NCBI RefSeq assembly: GCF_002843305.1
Contig: NZ_PGSG01000087.1
Location: 113,621-177,620, forward strand
Source: Streptomyces barkulensis
GTDB lineage: Bacteria > Actinomycetota > Actinomycetes > Streptomycetales > Streptomycetaceae
Direction: 5' to 3'
DNA length: 64,000 nucleotides
Below the pieces are notes generated by a model. It was not told where the DNA came from, did no database searches, and worked only from the letters and a program-made list of their open reading frames with translations. This document shows, piece after piece, positions 33,303-41,196 of this stretch; position 1 is the first letter of the stretch, and each line of letters opens with the position of its first letter. The translations under genes and the position numbers were made by a program.

Positions 33303-34444
33303 GCACCCCCGAGCCGAACGTGCCGGGCCCGGTCACCCCCGGTGGCCCCGGCGGGGCGGAGACGGACGGCGAACACCCCGGCCGGACGGCCGCGATTGGC
33401 CAGGGCGGCGGCAGGCACCGCCGCAGGCGCCGGCGCGGGGAGCGGCCGGTCGTCCCCGAGGCCGAGTTCACCTCGTACTACGGCATGCCGATCCTCAACC
33501 GGCCCACCTGGAAGGCCCTCGACATCGCGGGCTACCTCTTCCTGGGCGGTCTGGCCGGCGGCTCCTCGCTGCTGGCCGCCGGGGCGCACGCCACCGGGCG
33601 CCGCGTCCTGGCCCAGTCTGCGAAGATCGGGGCGCTGGGGGCCATCTCCGCCTCCACGGTGGCGCTGATCCACGATCTGGGCCGTCCGGGGCGCTTCTAC
33701 AACATGCTGCGGGTCGCCAAGCCCACCTCGCCCATGAGCATGGGGTCCTGGCTCCTGGCCGCCTACGGCCCGCTCGCCGGGGTGTCCGCCGTCACCGAGG
33801 CGACCGGTCTGTTCCGGCGCTCCGGCGCGGCGGCCACCGCCGGCGCGGCGGTGCTGGGCCCGGCCGTCGCCTCCTACACGGCCGTGCTGATCGCCGACAC
33901 GGCCGTGCCGTCCTGGCACGAGGGCTACCGCGAACTGCCCTTCGTCTTCACCGGCTCGGGGGCGGCGGCGGCGGCCGGACTGGGCATGCTGGCCGCTCCC
34001 GTGGAGCAGGCCGGCCCGGCCCGCCGGGCCGCCGTCTTCGGGGCCGCGCTCGAACTGGGGGCCACGGCGGTGATGACCCGCCGCATGGGGCTGGCCGCCG
34101 AGCCGCTGGAGCGCGGCAGGCCCGGAGCCCTGATGCGCGCCTCGAAGGTGCTCACCGCGGCCGGCGCGGCCGCCGGGCTGCTGGCCGGACGGCGCAGCCG
34201 GACGGCCGCGGCGCTCTCGGGCGCGGCCCTGCTGGCCGGTTCGGCGGCCCTGCGGTTCGGCGTCTTCAACGCGGGCGTGGCGTCCGCGGAGGATCCGAAG
34301 TACACGGTCCTGCCCCAGCGCGAACGGCTGCGCGCCCGCGCCCGGGAACGCCGTCGCGAGCACGCCGGCGGCGGAGCGGACGGCACGGGCGGAGCGGACG
34401 GCACGGGCAGCGGGGGCGGCGCGGACGGTGAACCGGCGGCGTGA
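33299..34444 (+). CDS. NrfD/PsrC-type membrane subunit of formate dehydrogenase
   Basis: 381 aa. After a hydrophilic Arg/Gly-rich N-terminus (1-60) come F-T-S-Y-Y-G-M-P-I-L-N-R-P-T-W-K and about eight hydrophobic segments, with H-D-L-G-R-P-G-R-F-Y-N-M-L, a quinone-site-type block of NrfD proteins. It should carry electrons from the FeS subunit into the menaquinone pool. The C-terminal tail is Arg-, Gly- and Asp-rich. GTG 33299 overlaps the stop of the FeS subunit gene (translational coupling). A 134-bp gap with a hairpin separates it from the catalytic subunit gene. Confidence 0.9.
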   Translation: MSTPEPNVPGPVTPGGPGGAETDGEHPGRTAAIGQGGGRHRRRRRRGERPVVPEAEFTSYYGMPILNRPTWKALDIAGYLFLGGLAGGSSLLAAGAHATGRRVLAQSAKIGALGAISASTVALIHDLGRPGRFYNMLRVAKPTSPMSMGSWLLAAYGPLAGVSAVTEATGLFRRSGAAATAGAAVLGPAVASYTAVLIADTAVPSWHEGYRELPFVFTGSGAAAAAGLGMLAAPVEQAGPARRAAVFGAALELGATAVMTRRMGLAAEPLERGRPGALMRASKVLTAAGAAAGLLAGRRSRTAAALSGAALLAGSAALRFGVFNAGVASAEDPKYTVLPQRERLRARARERRREHAGGGADGTGGADGTGSGGGADGEPAA

Positions 34445-34499
34445 ACGCCGGTTTGGCGGGCGCGGCCCCGGGTACCCCGGGAAACCGGTGACAGGGTGG

Positions 34500-34531
34500 C
34501 CCGTGCCGTTCCCCGCGGGGGGCGGCACGGG
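34500..34531 (+). other. Hairpin between the membrane and catalytic FDH subunit genes
   Basis: CCCGTGCCG (34500-34508) pairs with CGGCACGGG (34523-34531), with a nested CCCC/GGGG inner stem. It may be an attenuator or an mRNA-stabilising element controlling subunit ratio. Confidence 0.45.
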
Positions 34532-34578
34532 CGGTCGCACCGCAGACCAGTGGTACGAGTTCAGCGAGGACGGCAGTC

Positions 34579-37500
34579 GTGGGCATCCGAACCTGGATCA
34601 ACTCCTGGCCGGTCTACCGGCAGCTCACCGGTGACGACCCGCTGGGCCGCGGTGCCGCGGCGAGCAGCGAGCACACCGCGAACCTGACACCGCGGGTGGA
34701 GACCGCCGACAGGGTGGTGAAGTCCATCTGCCCCTACTGCGCGGTCGGCTGCGGTCAGAACGTCTACGTCGAGGACGGGAAGGTCACCCAGATCGAGGGG
34801 GACCCCGACTCCCCGGTCTCGCGGGGACGCCTGTGCCCCAAGGGCGCGGCCAGCCTCCAGCTGACCACCGGCTCGGCCCGCGCCCAGCAGGTGCTCTACC
34901 GGCGGCCGCACGGCACCGAGTGGGAGCGGCTGGACCTGGACACGGCGATGGACATGATCGCCGACCGGGTGATCGAGTCGCGCCGGTCGGGCTGGGAGGA
35001 GGAGCACAACGGCAAGCGGGTGCGGCGCACCATGGGCTTCGCGAGCCTGGGCGGCGCCACGCTCGACAACGAGGAGAACTACCTGATCAAGAAGCTGTTC
35101 ACGGCGCTGGGCGCCGTACAGATCGAGAATCAGGCACGTATTTGACACTCCTCCACGGTCCCCAGTCTGGGGACCTCGTTCGGCCGCGGCGGCGCGACCA
35201 CCTTCCAGCAGGACCTGCAGAACTCGGACTGCATCGTCATCCAGGGCTCGAACATGGCCGAGTGCCACCCGGTCGGGTTCCAGTGGGTGATGGAGGCCAG
35301 GGCCCGGGGTGCGAAGGTGATCCACGTCGACCCGCGGTTCACCCGCACCAGCGCGCTGGCCGACGTCCACGTGCCGCTGCGCGCGGGCAGTGACATCGCG
35401 TTCCTCGGCGCGATCGTCAACCACGTCCTGAGCGAGGAGAAGTACTTCCGCGACTATCTGCTGGCCTACACCAACGCACCGGTGATCCTGCGCGAGGACT
35501 TCCGTGACACCGAGGACCTCGACGGCGTCTTCTCCGGACTGGACACGGAGCACCGCACGTACGACGCGAGCACCTGGCAGTACGAGGGGATGCGGGCGCA
35601 GGCCGCCTCTGGGCACCGGGAGCAGAACTATCCGGACACCGGCGCAAAGGACGAGGCGTCCTCCGACGAGAGCGTCGACGAGCTCTCCGAGGAGGCCCGC
35701 GGCGAGTCCCACGGCTCCGGCGGCGCCGACCTGGGCGAGGGCAAGCCCCGGCGGGACGAGACGCTCAGCGACCCGCGCTGCGTCTTCCAGGTGCTCAAGC
35801 GGCACTTCGCCCGGTACACGCCGGAGCTGGTCGAGGAGGTCTGCGGCGTACCGCGCGACACGTTCCTCCAGGTCTGCGAGCTGATCACCGAGAACTCCGG
35901 CCGGGACCGCACCACGGCGCTCGTCTACGCCGTCGGCTGGACCCAGCACACGGTCGGCGTGCAGTACATCCGGACCGCGGCGATCCTCCAGACCCTGCTG
36001 GGCAACATCGGGCGTCCGGGCGGCGGAATCCTCGCCCTGCGCGGGCACGCCTCGATCCAGGGGTCGACCGACATCCCGACGCTGTTCAACCTGCTGCCCG
36101 GCTACATCCCCATGCCGCACGCCCACACCGGCACCGACCTGGACACCTTCGTCGACGCCGAGGCGGGCAAGCGGGGCTACTGGGGCAACATGCGCGACTA
36201 CCTGGTGAGCCTGCTCAAGGCGTACTGGGGGCCGGCCGCCACACAGGAGAACGACTTCTGCTTCGACTACCTGCCGCGCCTGACCGGCTCGCACGACACC
36301 TACAGCACCGTGCAAAACCAGCTGGACGGGGTCTGCAAGGGCTACTTCCTGATGGGCGAGAACCCCTCCGTCGGCTCCGCCAACGGCCGGATGCAGCGCC
36401 TGGGCATGGCGAACCTGGACTGGCTGGTGGTGCGCGACCTCTCCCTGATCGAGAGCGCCACCTGGTGGAAGGACGGCCCCGAGACCGAGTCGGGCGAGCT
36501 GCGCACCGAGGACATCCGCACCGAGGTGTTCTTCCTCCCCGCGGCCTCGCACACCGAGAAGGACGGCAGTTTCACCAACACCCAGCGCATGCTCCAGTGG
36601 CGCCACAAGGCGGTGGACCCGTCCGGGGACGCGCGCAGCGACCTGTGGTTCATGTACCACCTCGGGCGGATCATCCGGGAGAAGCTGGCCGGCTCCACCG
36701 ATGACAGGGACCGTCCGGTCCTGGACCTGACCTGGGACTACCCGGTCCACGGCGACAACGCCGAGCCGGACGCCGAGGCCGTCCTCGCCGAGATCAACGG
36801 CTTCGACGCCGAGGGCGGGCCGCTGTCCTCCTACACCCAGCTCAAGGGCGACGGCTCGACGGCGTGCGGCTGCTGGATCTACTGCGGCGTCTACGCCGAC
36901 GGCGTCAACCAGGCTGCGCGCCGCAAACCGGGAGAGCGGCAGAACTGGGTGGCCCCCGAGTGGGGCTGGGCCTGGCCCGCCAACCGCAGGATCCTGTACA
37001 ACCGGGCGTCGGCGGATCCCGAGGGCAGGCCGTGGAGCGAGCGCAAGGCGCTGGTGTGGTGGGACGAGGCCAAGGGGCAGTGGACCGGGCACGACGTCCC
37101 GGACTTCCCGAAGAAGCGGCGCCCGGACCACGTACCGGCCGAGGACGCCGAGGGCCCCGACGCCCTGTCGGGCACCGACGCCTTCATCATGCAGGCCGAC
37201 GGCAAGGCCTGGCTGTACGTGCCGACCGGCCTGCTGGACGGGCCGCTGCCGGCGCACTACGAACCGCAGGAGACGCCGTTCACCAACCCGCTCTACCGCC
37301 AGCAGCGCAACCCCGTCCGGGTGCTGGGGAAGCCGCACCCGGTCAACCGGTACCAGCCCGTCGGCGCGGAGCCGGGCTCGGAGGTGTTCCCATACGTGGC
37401 GACCACCTACCGCCTCACCGAGCACCACACCGCGGGCGGCATGTCGCGGTGGCAGCCGTACCTGTCGGAACTCCAGCCGGAGTTCTTCTGCGAGGTCTCG

Positions 37501-37863
37501 CCGGAACTGGCGGCCGAGCGGGGACTGGAGCACATGGGCTGGGCCACGGTGGTCAGCGCCCGCTCCGCGATCGAGGCCCGGGTGATGGTGACCGACCGGG
37601 TGTCGCCGATCACCGTGCAGGGCCGGACCCTGCATCAGGTCGGACTCCCCTACCACTGGGGCTCCAACGGCTACTCGCGCGGGGATTCGGCCAACGAACT
37701 GCTCCATGTGTCGCTGGACCCGAACGTGCACATCCAGGAGACCAAGGCGCTGGCGTGCGACATCCGGCCGGGGCGGCGGCCGCGCGGGCCGGAGCTGCTG
37801 GATCTGGTGCGCGAGTACCGGGTGCGGTCGGGGATCACCGAGGAGACGGGCCGGGACATTTGA
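34579..37863 (+). CDS. fdhA: Formate dehydrogenase catalytic subunit, selenocysteine-containing (UGA read-through)
   Basis: 1094 aa if UGA at 35143-35145 is read as selenocysteine (residue 189). The N-terminal [4Fe-4S] motif is C51-P-Y-C54-x3-C58 ... C86-P-K-G, followed by the bis-molybdopterin-guanine-dinucleotide fold. Reading before and after the UGA is continuous and matches the family: E-N-Q-A-R-I-(U)-H-S-S-T-V-P-S-L-G-T-S-F-G-R-G-G. This is the known position of the Mo/W-ligating Sec (or Cys) of FDH-N/O type enzymes. A SECIS-like hairpin follows. GTG start 34579. It oxidises formate to CO2 on the electron-donating side of the membrane complex with the two upstream subunits. An annotation pipeline without Sec handling would split it in two. 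Confidence 0.95.
35143..35145 (+). other. In-frame UGA selenocysteine codon of fdhA
   Basis: TGA lies in a conserved A-R-I-x-H-S-S-T block and the same frame stays open for a further 905 codons. The adjacent SECIS-like stem and the sel genes and tRNA-Sec in the same island explain its decoding. Confidence 0.93.
35157..35175 (+). promoter_or_regulatory. SECIS-like hairpin
   Basis: GGTCCCC-AGTCT-GGGGACC: a perfect 7-bp stem and 5-nt loop beginning 11 nt after the UGA; the apical loop starts 18 nt after it, within the 16-37 nt distance known for bacterial SECIS elements, and the loop carries G at position 2. It lies inside the coding sequence, as in E. coli fdhF. Confidence 0.85.
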
Positions 37864-37869
37864 CGGCCC

Positions 37870-37905
37870 GCCGGGGCGACACGTGCCTTCCCGTGCCGCC
37901 CCGGC
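37870..37905. terminator. Convergent terminator between fdhA and selD
   Basis: GCCGGGGCG (37870-37878) pairs with CGCCCCGGC (37897-37905) around an 18-nt loop, in the 73-bp gap between convergent stop codons. Confidence 0.65.
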
Positions 37906-37936
37906 AGGACCCCGCCCGCGCCCCGGCGGCGCCCCG

Positions 37937-38992
37937 TCAGCGGACCACCAGCGCGTGCTCCCCGGCCGGGACCAGTTCGCCGATCACGGGAGCGCCGGGG
38001 ATCTCCCCGGCCACCAGCAGGCCGCCGGAGGTCTGGGCGTCGGCCAGCAGCAGCCGGGTGTGCTCGTCCGCGGAGCCGAAGTCGGTGTGCGGGGCGACCC
38101 AGTCGAGGTTGCGGCGGGTGCCGCCGCTGACGTAGCCGTCGCGGACCGCCTCCCGCGCGCCGTCCAGGTAGGGGACGGCCGATGAGTCCACCACGGCGCT
38201 CACCCTCGAGGCGCGGGCCATCTTGTACAGGTGGCCCAGCAGCCCGAAGCCGGTGACGTCCGTGGCGCACCGCGCGCCCGCCGCCAGGGCCGCCTGCGCC
38301 GCCTCCCGGTTGAGGGCCGCCATGGTCTCCACCGCGTGCCCGAAGAACTCGCCGGTGGCCTTGTGCCGGTTGTTGAGCACGCCCAGGCCCAGCGGCTTGG
38401 TCAGCGACAGCGGCACTCCCGGCCGCCCGGCGTCGTTGCGCAGCAGTGCGTCCGGGTCGGCGATCCCGGTGACGGCCATGCCGTACTTGGGTTCGACGTC
38501 GTCGACGCTGTGGCCGCCGCCGACGTGGCAGCCCGCCTGCGCGGCGACCTCCAGTCCGCCGCGCAGCACCTCCCGCGCCAGTTCGAACGGCAGCTTCCCG
38601 CGCGGCCAGCCCAGCAGGTTCACCGCCACCAGGGGGCGGCCGCCCATGGCGTACACGTCCGACAGCGCGTTGGCGGCGGCGATGCGCCCCCAGTGGTAGG
38701 GGTCGTCCACCACGGGGGTGAAGAAGTCGGCGGTGGCGACGACGGCGGGGCCGCCCTCCGGCCCGGGCAGGCGCACGGCGGCCGCGTCGTCGCCGGTGTC
38801 CAGTCCGACCAGCAACTCGCCGGCGGGCTCGGTGGTGGGCTGGATCCCTGTCAGCCCGGCCACGGCCTCCTCCAGTTCGCCGGGCGGGATCTTGCAGGCG
38901 CAGCCGCCGCCGTGGGCGTACCGGGTCAGCCGTACGGGTGTCTCCACCGCACCGCCGTCCTGGTGGCCGTCCGTCTCGTTCCGGGTGTACAT
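37937..38992 (-). CDS. selD: Selenide, water dikinase (selenophosphate synthetase)
   Basis: 351 aa. The catalytic segment is H-G-G-G-C-A-C-K with Cys31 and Lys34 at the positions of E. coli Cys17 and Lys20, so this SelD uses Cys and is not itself a selenoprotein. Glycine-rich nucleotide-site blocks include G-L-D-T-G-D-D-A-A and A-T-A-D-F-F-T-P-V-V-D-D-P-Y near residues 70-100 and G-G-H-S-V-D. It makes selenophosphate from selenide and ATP, the Se donor for SelA. Starts ATG 38992. Divergent from the tRNA-Sec gene across 148 bp and convergent with fdhA. Confidence 0.96.
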   Translation of the reverse strand: MYTRNETDGHQDGGAVETPVRLTRYAHGGGCACKIPPGELEEAVAGLTGIQPTTEPAGELLVGLDTGDDAAAVRLPGPEGGPAVVATADFFTPVVDDPYHWGRIAAANALSDVYAMGGRPLVAVNLLGWPRGKLPFELAREVLRGGLEVAAQAGCHVGGGHSVDDVEPKYGMAVTGIADPDALLRNDAGRPGVPLSLTKPLGLGVLNNRHKATGEFFGHAVETMAALNREAAQAALAAGARCATDVTGFGLLGHLYKMARASRVSAVVDSSAVPYLDGAREAVRDGYVSGGTRRNLDWVAPHTDFGSADEHTRLLLADAQTSGGLLVAGEIPGAPVIGELVPAGEHALVVR

Positions 38993-39027
38993 CGCGATCC
39001 CCTCTCACCGCCCCCGTGCCGGATGTC

Positions 39028-39102
39028 GGGGCACTGACTGCCCCGCGGTCACCGGCCGAAACGCCGCGGGAGGAGATTGACTCCCCCCGAGCGGCGGCGT
39101 TT
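39028..39102. promoter_or_regulatory. Two hairpins in the selD/tRNA-Sec divergent region
   Basis: GGGGCA-CTGAC-TGCCCC (39028-39044) and, further on, AAACGCCGC (39059-39067) paired with GCGGCGTTT (39094-39102). They may belong to the selD leader on the minus strand or to the promoter of tRNA-Sec on the plus strand. Purpose unknown. Confidence 0.4.
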
Positions 39103-39140
39103 GGATGATCCACGTCCGGGCACGAGTGCCCCGGCGGCAT

Positions 39141-39233
39141 GGAGGCGTAAGGGTGCCTGGTGGCCCTCCCGGTCTTCAAAACCGAGGTGTCCGAGGATCT
39201 CGGGCAGGTGGGTTCGATTCCCATCCGCCTCCG
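39141..39233 (+). tRNA. selC: tRNA-Sec, anticodon UCA
   Basis: 93 nt, far longer than canonical tRNAs because of a long extra arm. The acceptor arm GGAGGCG pairs with CGCCTCC, the anticodon loop is CTTCAAA with TCA in the middle, the extra arm is GGTGTCCGAGGATCTCGGGCAGG-like with an inner CCGAG/CTCGG stem (39191-39203), and the T loop is TTCGATT. Discriminator is G, as in tRNA-Sec. CCA is not encoded. It lies in the middle of the sel island and would decode the UGA of fdhA. Confidence 0.95.
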
Positions 39234-39278
39234 CCGGCCGCCCACCGGACCGGCGGCCCGCTGCCGTTCCGCCGCCGC

Positions 39279-39902
39279 TCACCGCGTCCGTACGCCCTCT
39301 CCCGGCTCCGGTCCGGCGGCCGGACCCGGCGCCTGGCTCGGTGGTTCCTCCTCGCTCGGCCAGCGGCCCTCGATCCAGGAGCGCAGGAGTGCCGCGTGGG
39401 AGAGCGGGGTCGCCAAATCGGCGACATCGCCGTTGGTGGTGTAGTCGAGCAGCACCACGTCCGCCTCCGCGGCCGTCTCCCGGAGCCGCTCGACCAGCTC
39501 CGCGGCGCGGTTCTCCAGAACCCACCGGTAGGACGGCAGATAGATGAGGCGGCGGGCCGCCTCGTACCCCAGCAGCCGCTCCCCCGACGGACCTGCGCGG
39601 TGCCCGAGCACCGGCCCGTACCGCCGCACCGTCCGCTTCAGCCCGCGCATCGTCGTGACGTCGAGCTTCGACAGGTCGACGCCGGTGTCGCGGAAGACCT
39701 TGAGCGCCTGCCAGACGCCCTCCACCGACCGGCCCGTCAGACCGCCGAAGAAGGGCACCGGTATGCCGCCGTGCGGGAAGAAGGGGCTCAGCCGCACCCA
39801 TGGCTCCATCGCCCGGGAGGTCACGTCGACGATCTCCGCTTTGGGGAACGCCCTGCCCAGCGAGGCGGGCGTACGGCGGCGGCCGGCCACATGGATCGTC
39901 AT
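39279..39902 (-). CDS. Conserved protein of unknown function in the sel island
   Basis: 207 aa. ATG 39902 follows a strong GGGGGGAG site by 9 nt. The chain contains P-F-F-P-H-G-G-I-P-V-P-F, R-Y-G-P-V-L-G-H-R-A-G and V-V-L-L-D-Y-T-T-N-G-D-V-A-D-L-A-T-P-L-S-H-A, which look like conserved functional blocks, but I do not recognise the family. No membrane segments or signal peptide. It lies between the tRNA-Sec gene (convergent, 45 bp apart) and DoxX. A link to selenium is possible only by position. Confidence 0.75.
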   Translation of the reverse strand: MTIHVAGRRRTPASLGRAFPKAEIVDVTSRAMEPWVRLSPFFPHGGIPVPFFGGLTGRSVEGVWQALKVFRDTGVDLSKLDVTTMRGLKRTVRRYGPVLGHRAGPSGERLLGYEAARRLIYLPSYRWVLENRAAELVERLRETAAEADVVLLDYTTNGDVADLATPLSHAALLRSWIEGRWPSEEEPPSQAPGPAAGPEPGEGVRTR

Positions 39903-40014
39903 CGAAAAGGACTCCCCCCCTTTGGTGATACGGACCACCGAGCATGCCCCACGCCACTGACAACGGCCCTTTGCGCCCGGTGCCGGAACCCGCCCGGGAG
40001 CGGCCGCGGCGCCG

Positions 40015-40575
40015 TCAGTCCGGGACGGGGCCCGCGCCGGGAGGCGTCGCCTGCTCCGGTCCGCTGCCGAGTGCGCCCGCCCGGCGGCGCAGGACGACGG
40101 CGGCGGCCGCGGTGCTCGCCGCGAAGGCGGCCGCCATCACCCAGGGGCGGTTGAGGCGGTGGCCCAGCGCATGGTCCAGGGAGTGGCGCCCGGGGCCGGT
40201 GACGCTCAGACAGGTGGCGACGAATCCCAGGAAGGCCGGGTACTCGTAGCCGCCCTCGGTGACGAAGAAGCCCGCCGGGGCGTGGACCGACACCGCCCCC
40301 GTCATGGTCCCCGCGACCGCCGCCCCCGCGGCCGGCGTGGCCAGGCCGAGTGCCAGCAGCACACCGCCGCCGGCCTCGGCCAGCCCGGCGGCCAGCGCGC
40401 TCGTTCTGCCGGGCGTGAAACCCATGTACTCCATGGCCTCCCGGGTGCCCTCCGGACCGTGTCCGCCGAACCAGCCGAAGAGCTTCTGGGCGCCGTGCGC
40501 GAACAGGACGCCGCCCGTGCCCGCTCTGAGGACGAGCAGTCCCAGGTCGCCGCGGTCGATCGGGGGCATGGGCAT
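40015..40575 (-). CDS. DoxX family membrane protein
   Basis: 186 aa with four hydrophobic helices. The N-terminal L-L-V-L-R-A-G-T-G-G-V-L-F-A-H-G-A-Q-K-L-F-G-W-F-G-G-H-G is the DoxX signature. ATG 40575 has GAGAGG 8 nt upstream, preferred over the GTG 9 nt earlier. DoxX proteins are inner-membrane proteins related to thiosulfate:quinone oxidoreductase small subunits and to mycobacterial redox complexes; exact role unknown. Because it sits in a formate dehydrogenase/selenium island, a role in membrane redox or thiol/selenol handling is a hypothesis. Confidence 0.85.
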   Translation of the reverse strand: MPMPPIDRGDLGLLVLRAGTGGVLFAHGAQKLFGWFGGHGPEGTREAMEYMGFTPGRTSALAAGLAEAGGGVLLALGLATPAAGAAVAGTMTGAVSVHAPAGFFVTEGGYEYPAFLGFVATCLSVTGPGRHSLDHALGHRLNRPWVMAAAFAASTAAAAVVLRRRAGALGSGPEQATPPGAGPVPD

Positions 40576-40675
40576 GAGGATCACCTCTCTGAGGGTCGGT
40601 CGCCCTCCCCAGCCTCACCGCTCCCCCGCGCTCCCACCACTTCCCGGGCCCGTTCGGGGCAGCCGCGGCCCGGTG

Positions 40676-41122
40676 TCAGAGCACGGCGCGCCACAGGGCG
40701 ATGACGGCGGCGGCCACCGCCGCGACCACCGAGGCGGCCAGGACCAGCAGCAGGAGCAGGAACACCCCCGCCAGGACGCCCGCGAGCGCACGGGTGGCGC
40801 GGCTGCGCTCCGCATGGGCCGACCGGGCGCGTTCCACGCGCCCGCCGCGCCCCTCACGCGGTGCGGGCCGACCGCGGTCGGCGTGCTCGGCGTGGTCGGC
40901 GTGCTCGTCGCACACGGCGACGGCCAGAGCCGCGAGGTAGCGCAGCCGCTCCGGGGGAAGCGGCTCGACCAGTTCCGGGCCCAGTTGCCGTTCGACGGCC
41001 GCCACGCGCGGGTCCCCGTCGTTGATGAGCCCGCGCGCCCGCGTACCGGTCCTCGCGGTCCTCGCGCCGGCCGCGTCGCCGGACCGGTCGCCGGACCGGT
41101 CGCCGGAGTGGTGGTCGGACAT
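40676..41122 (-). CDS. Small protein with one C-terminal membrane segment, unknown
   Basis: 148 aa. ATG 41122 has GAAGGGGG 8 nt upstream. The chain starts with an S-G-D-R-S-G-D repeat, has a short conserved-looking block V-E-R-Q-L-G-P-E-L-V-E-P-L-P-P-E-R-L-R-Y-L-A (about 47-70), then His- and Arg-rich linker (H-A-D-H-A-E-H-A-D) and a 25-residue hydrophobic C-terminus, so it is probably a tail-anchored membrane protein. The His-rich stretch might bind metal. Lies 75 bp downstream of selB on the same strand. Confidence 0.7.
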   Translation of the reverse strand: MSDHHSGDRSGDRSGDAAGARTARTGTRARGLINDGDPRVAAVERQLGPELVEPLPPERLRYLAALAVAVCDEHADHAEHADRGRPAPREGRGGRVERARSAHAERSRATRALAGVLAGVFLLLLLVLAASVVAAVAAAVIALWRAVL

Positions 41123-41196
41123 CGGCAAGCCCCCTTCTCGCACTGATGCTTCGCGCAGGGAGCGTAGTGGGCCGGTGCGGCCGGCGGGACGGCGCG

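Noticed and set aside
34579..37863. fdhA as a frameshifted or nonsense-mutated pseudogene split at 35145
   Set aside because: The UGA is at the known Sec position, the same frame continues with conserved sequence, and a SECIS stem, tRNA-Sec and sel genes are adjacent.
37937..38992. SelD as a selenoprotein
   Set aside because: The catalytic position is TGC (Cys31), with no in-frame UGA.
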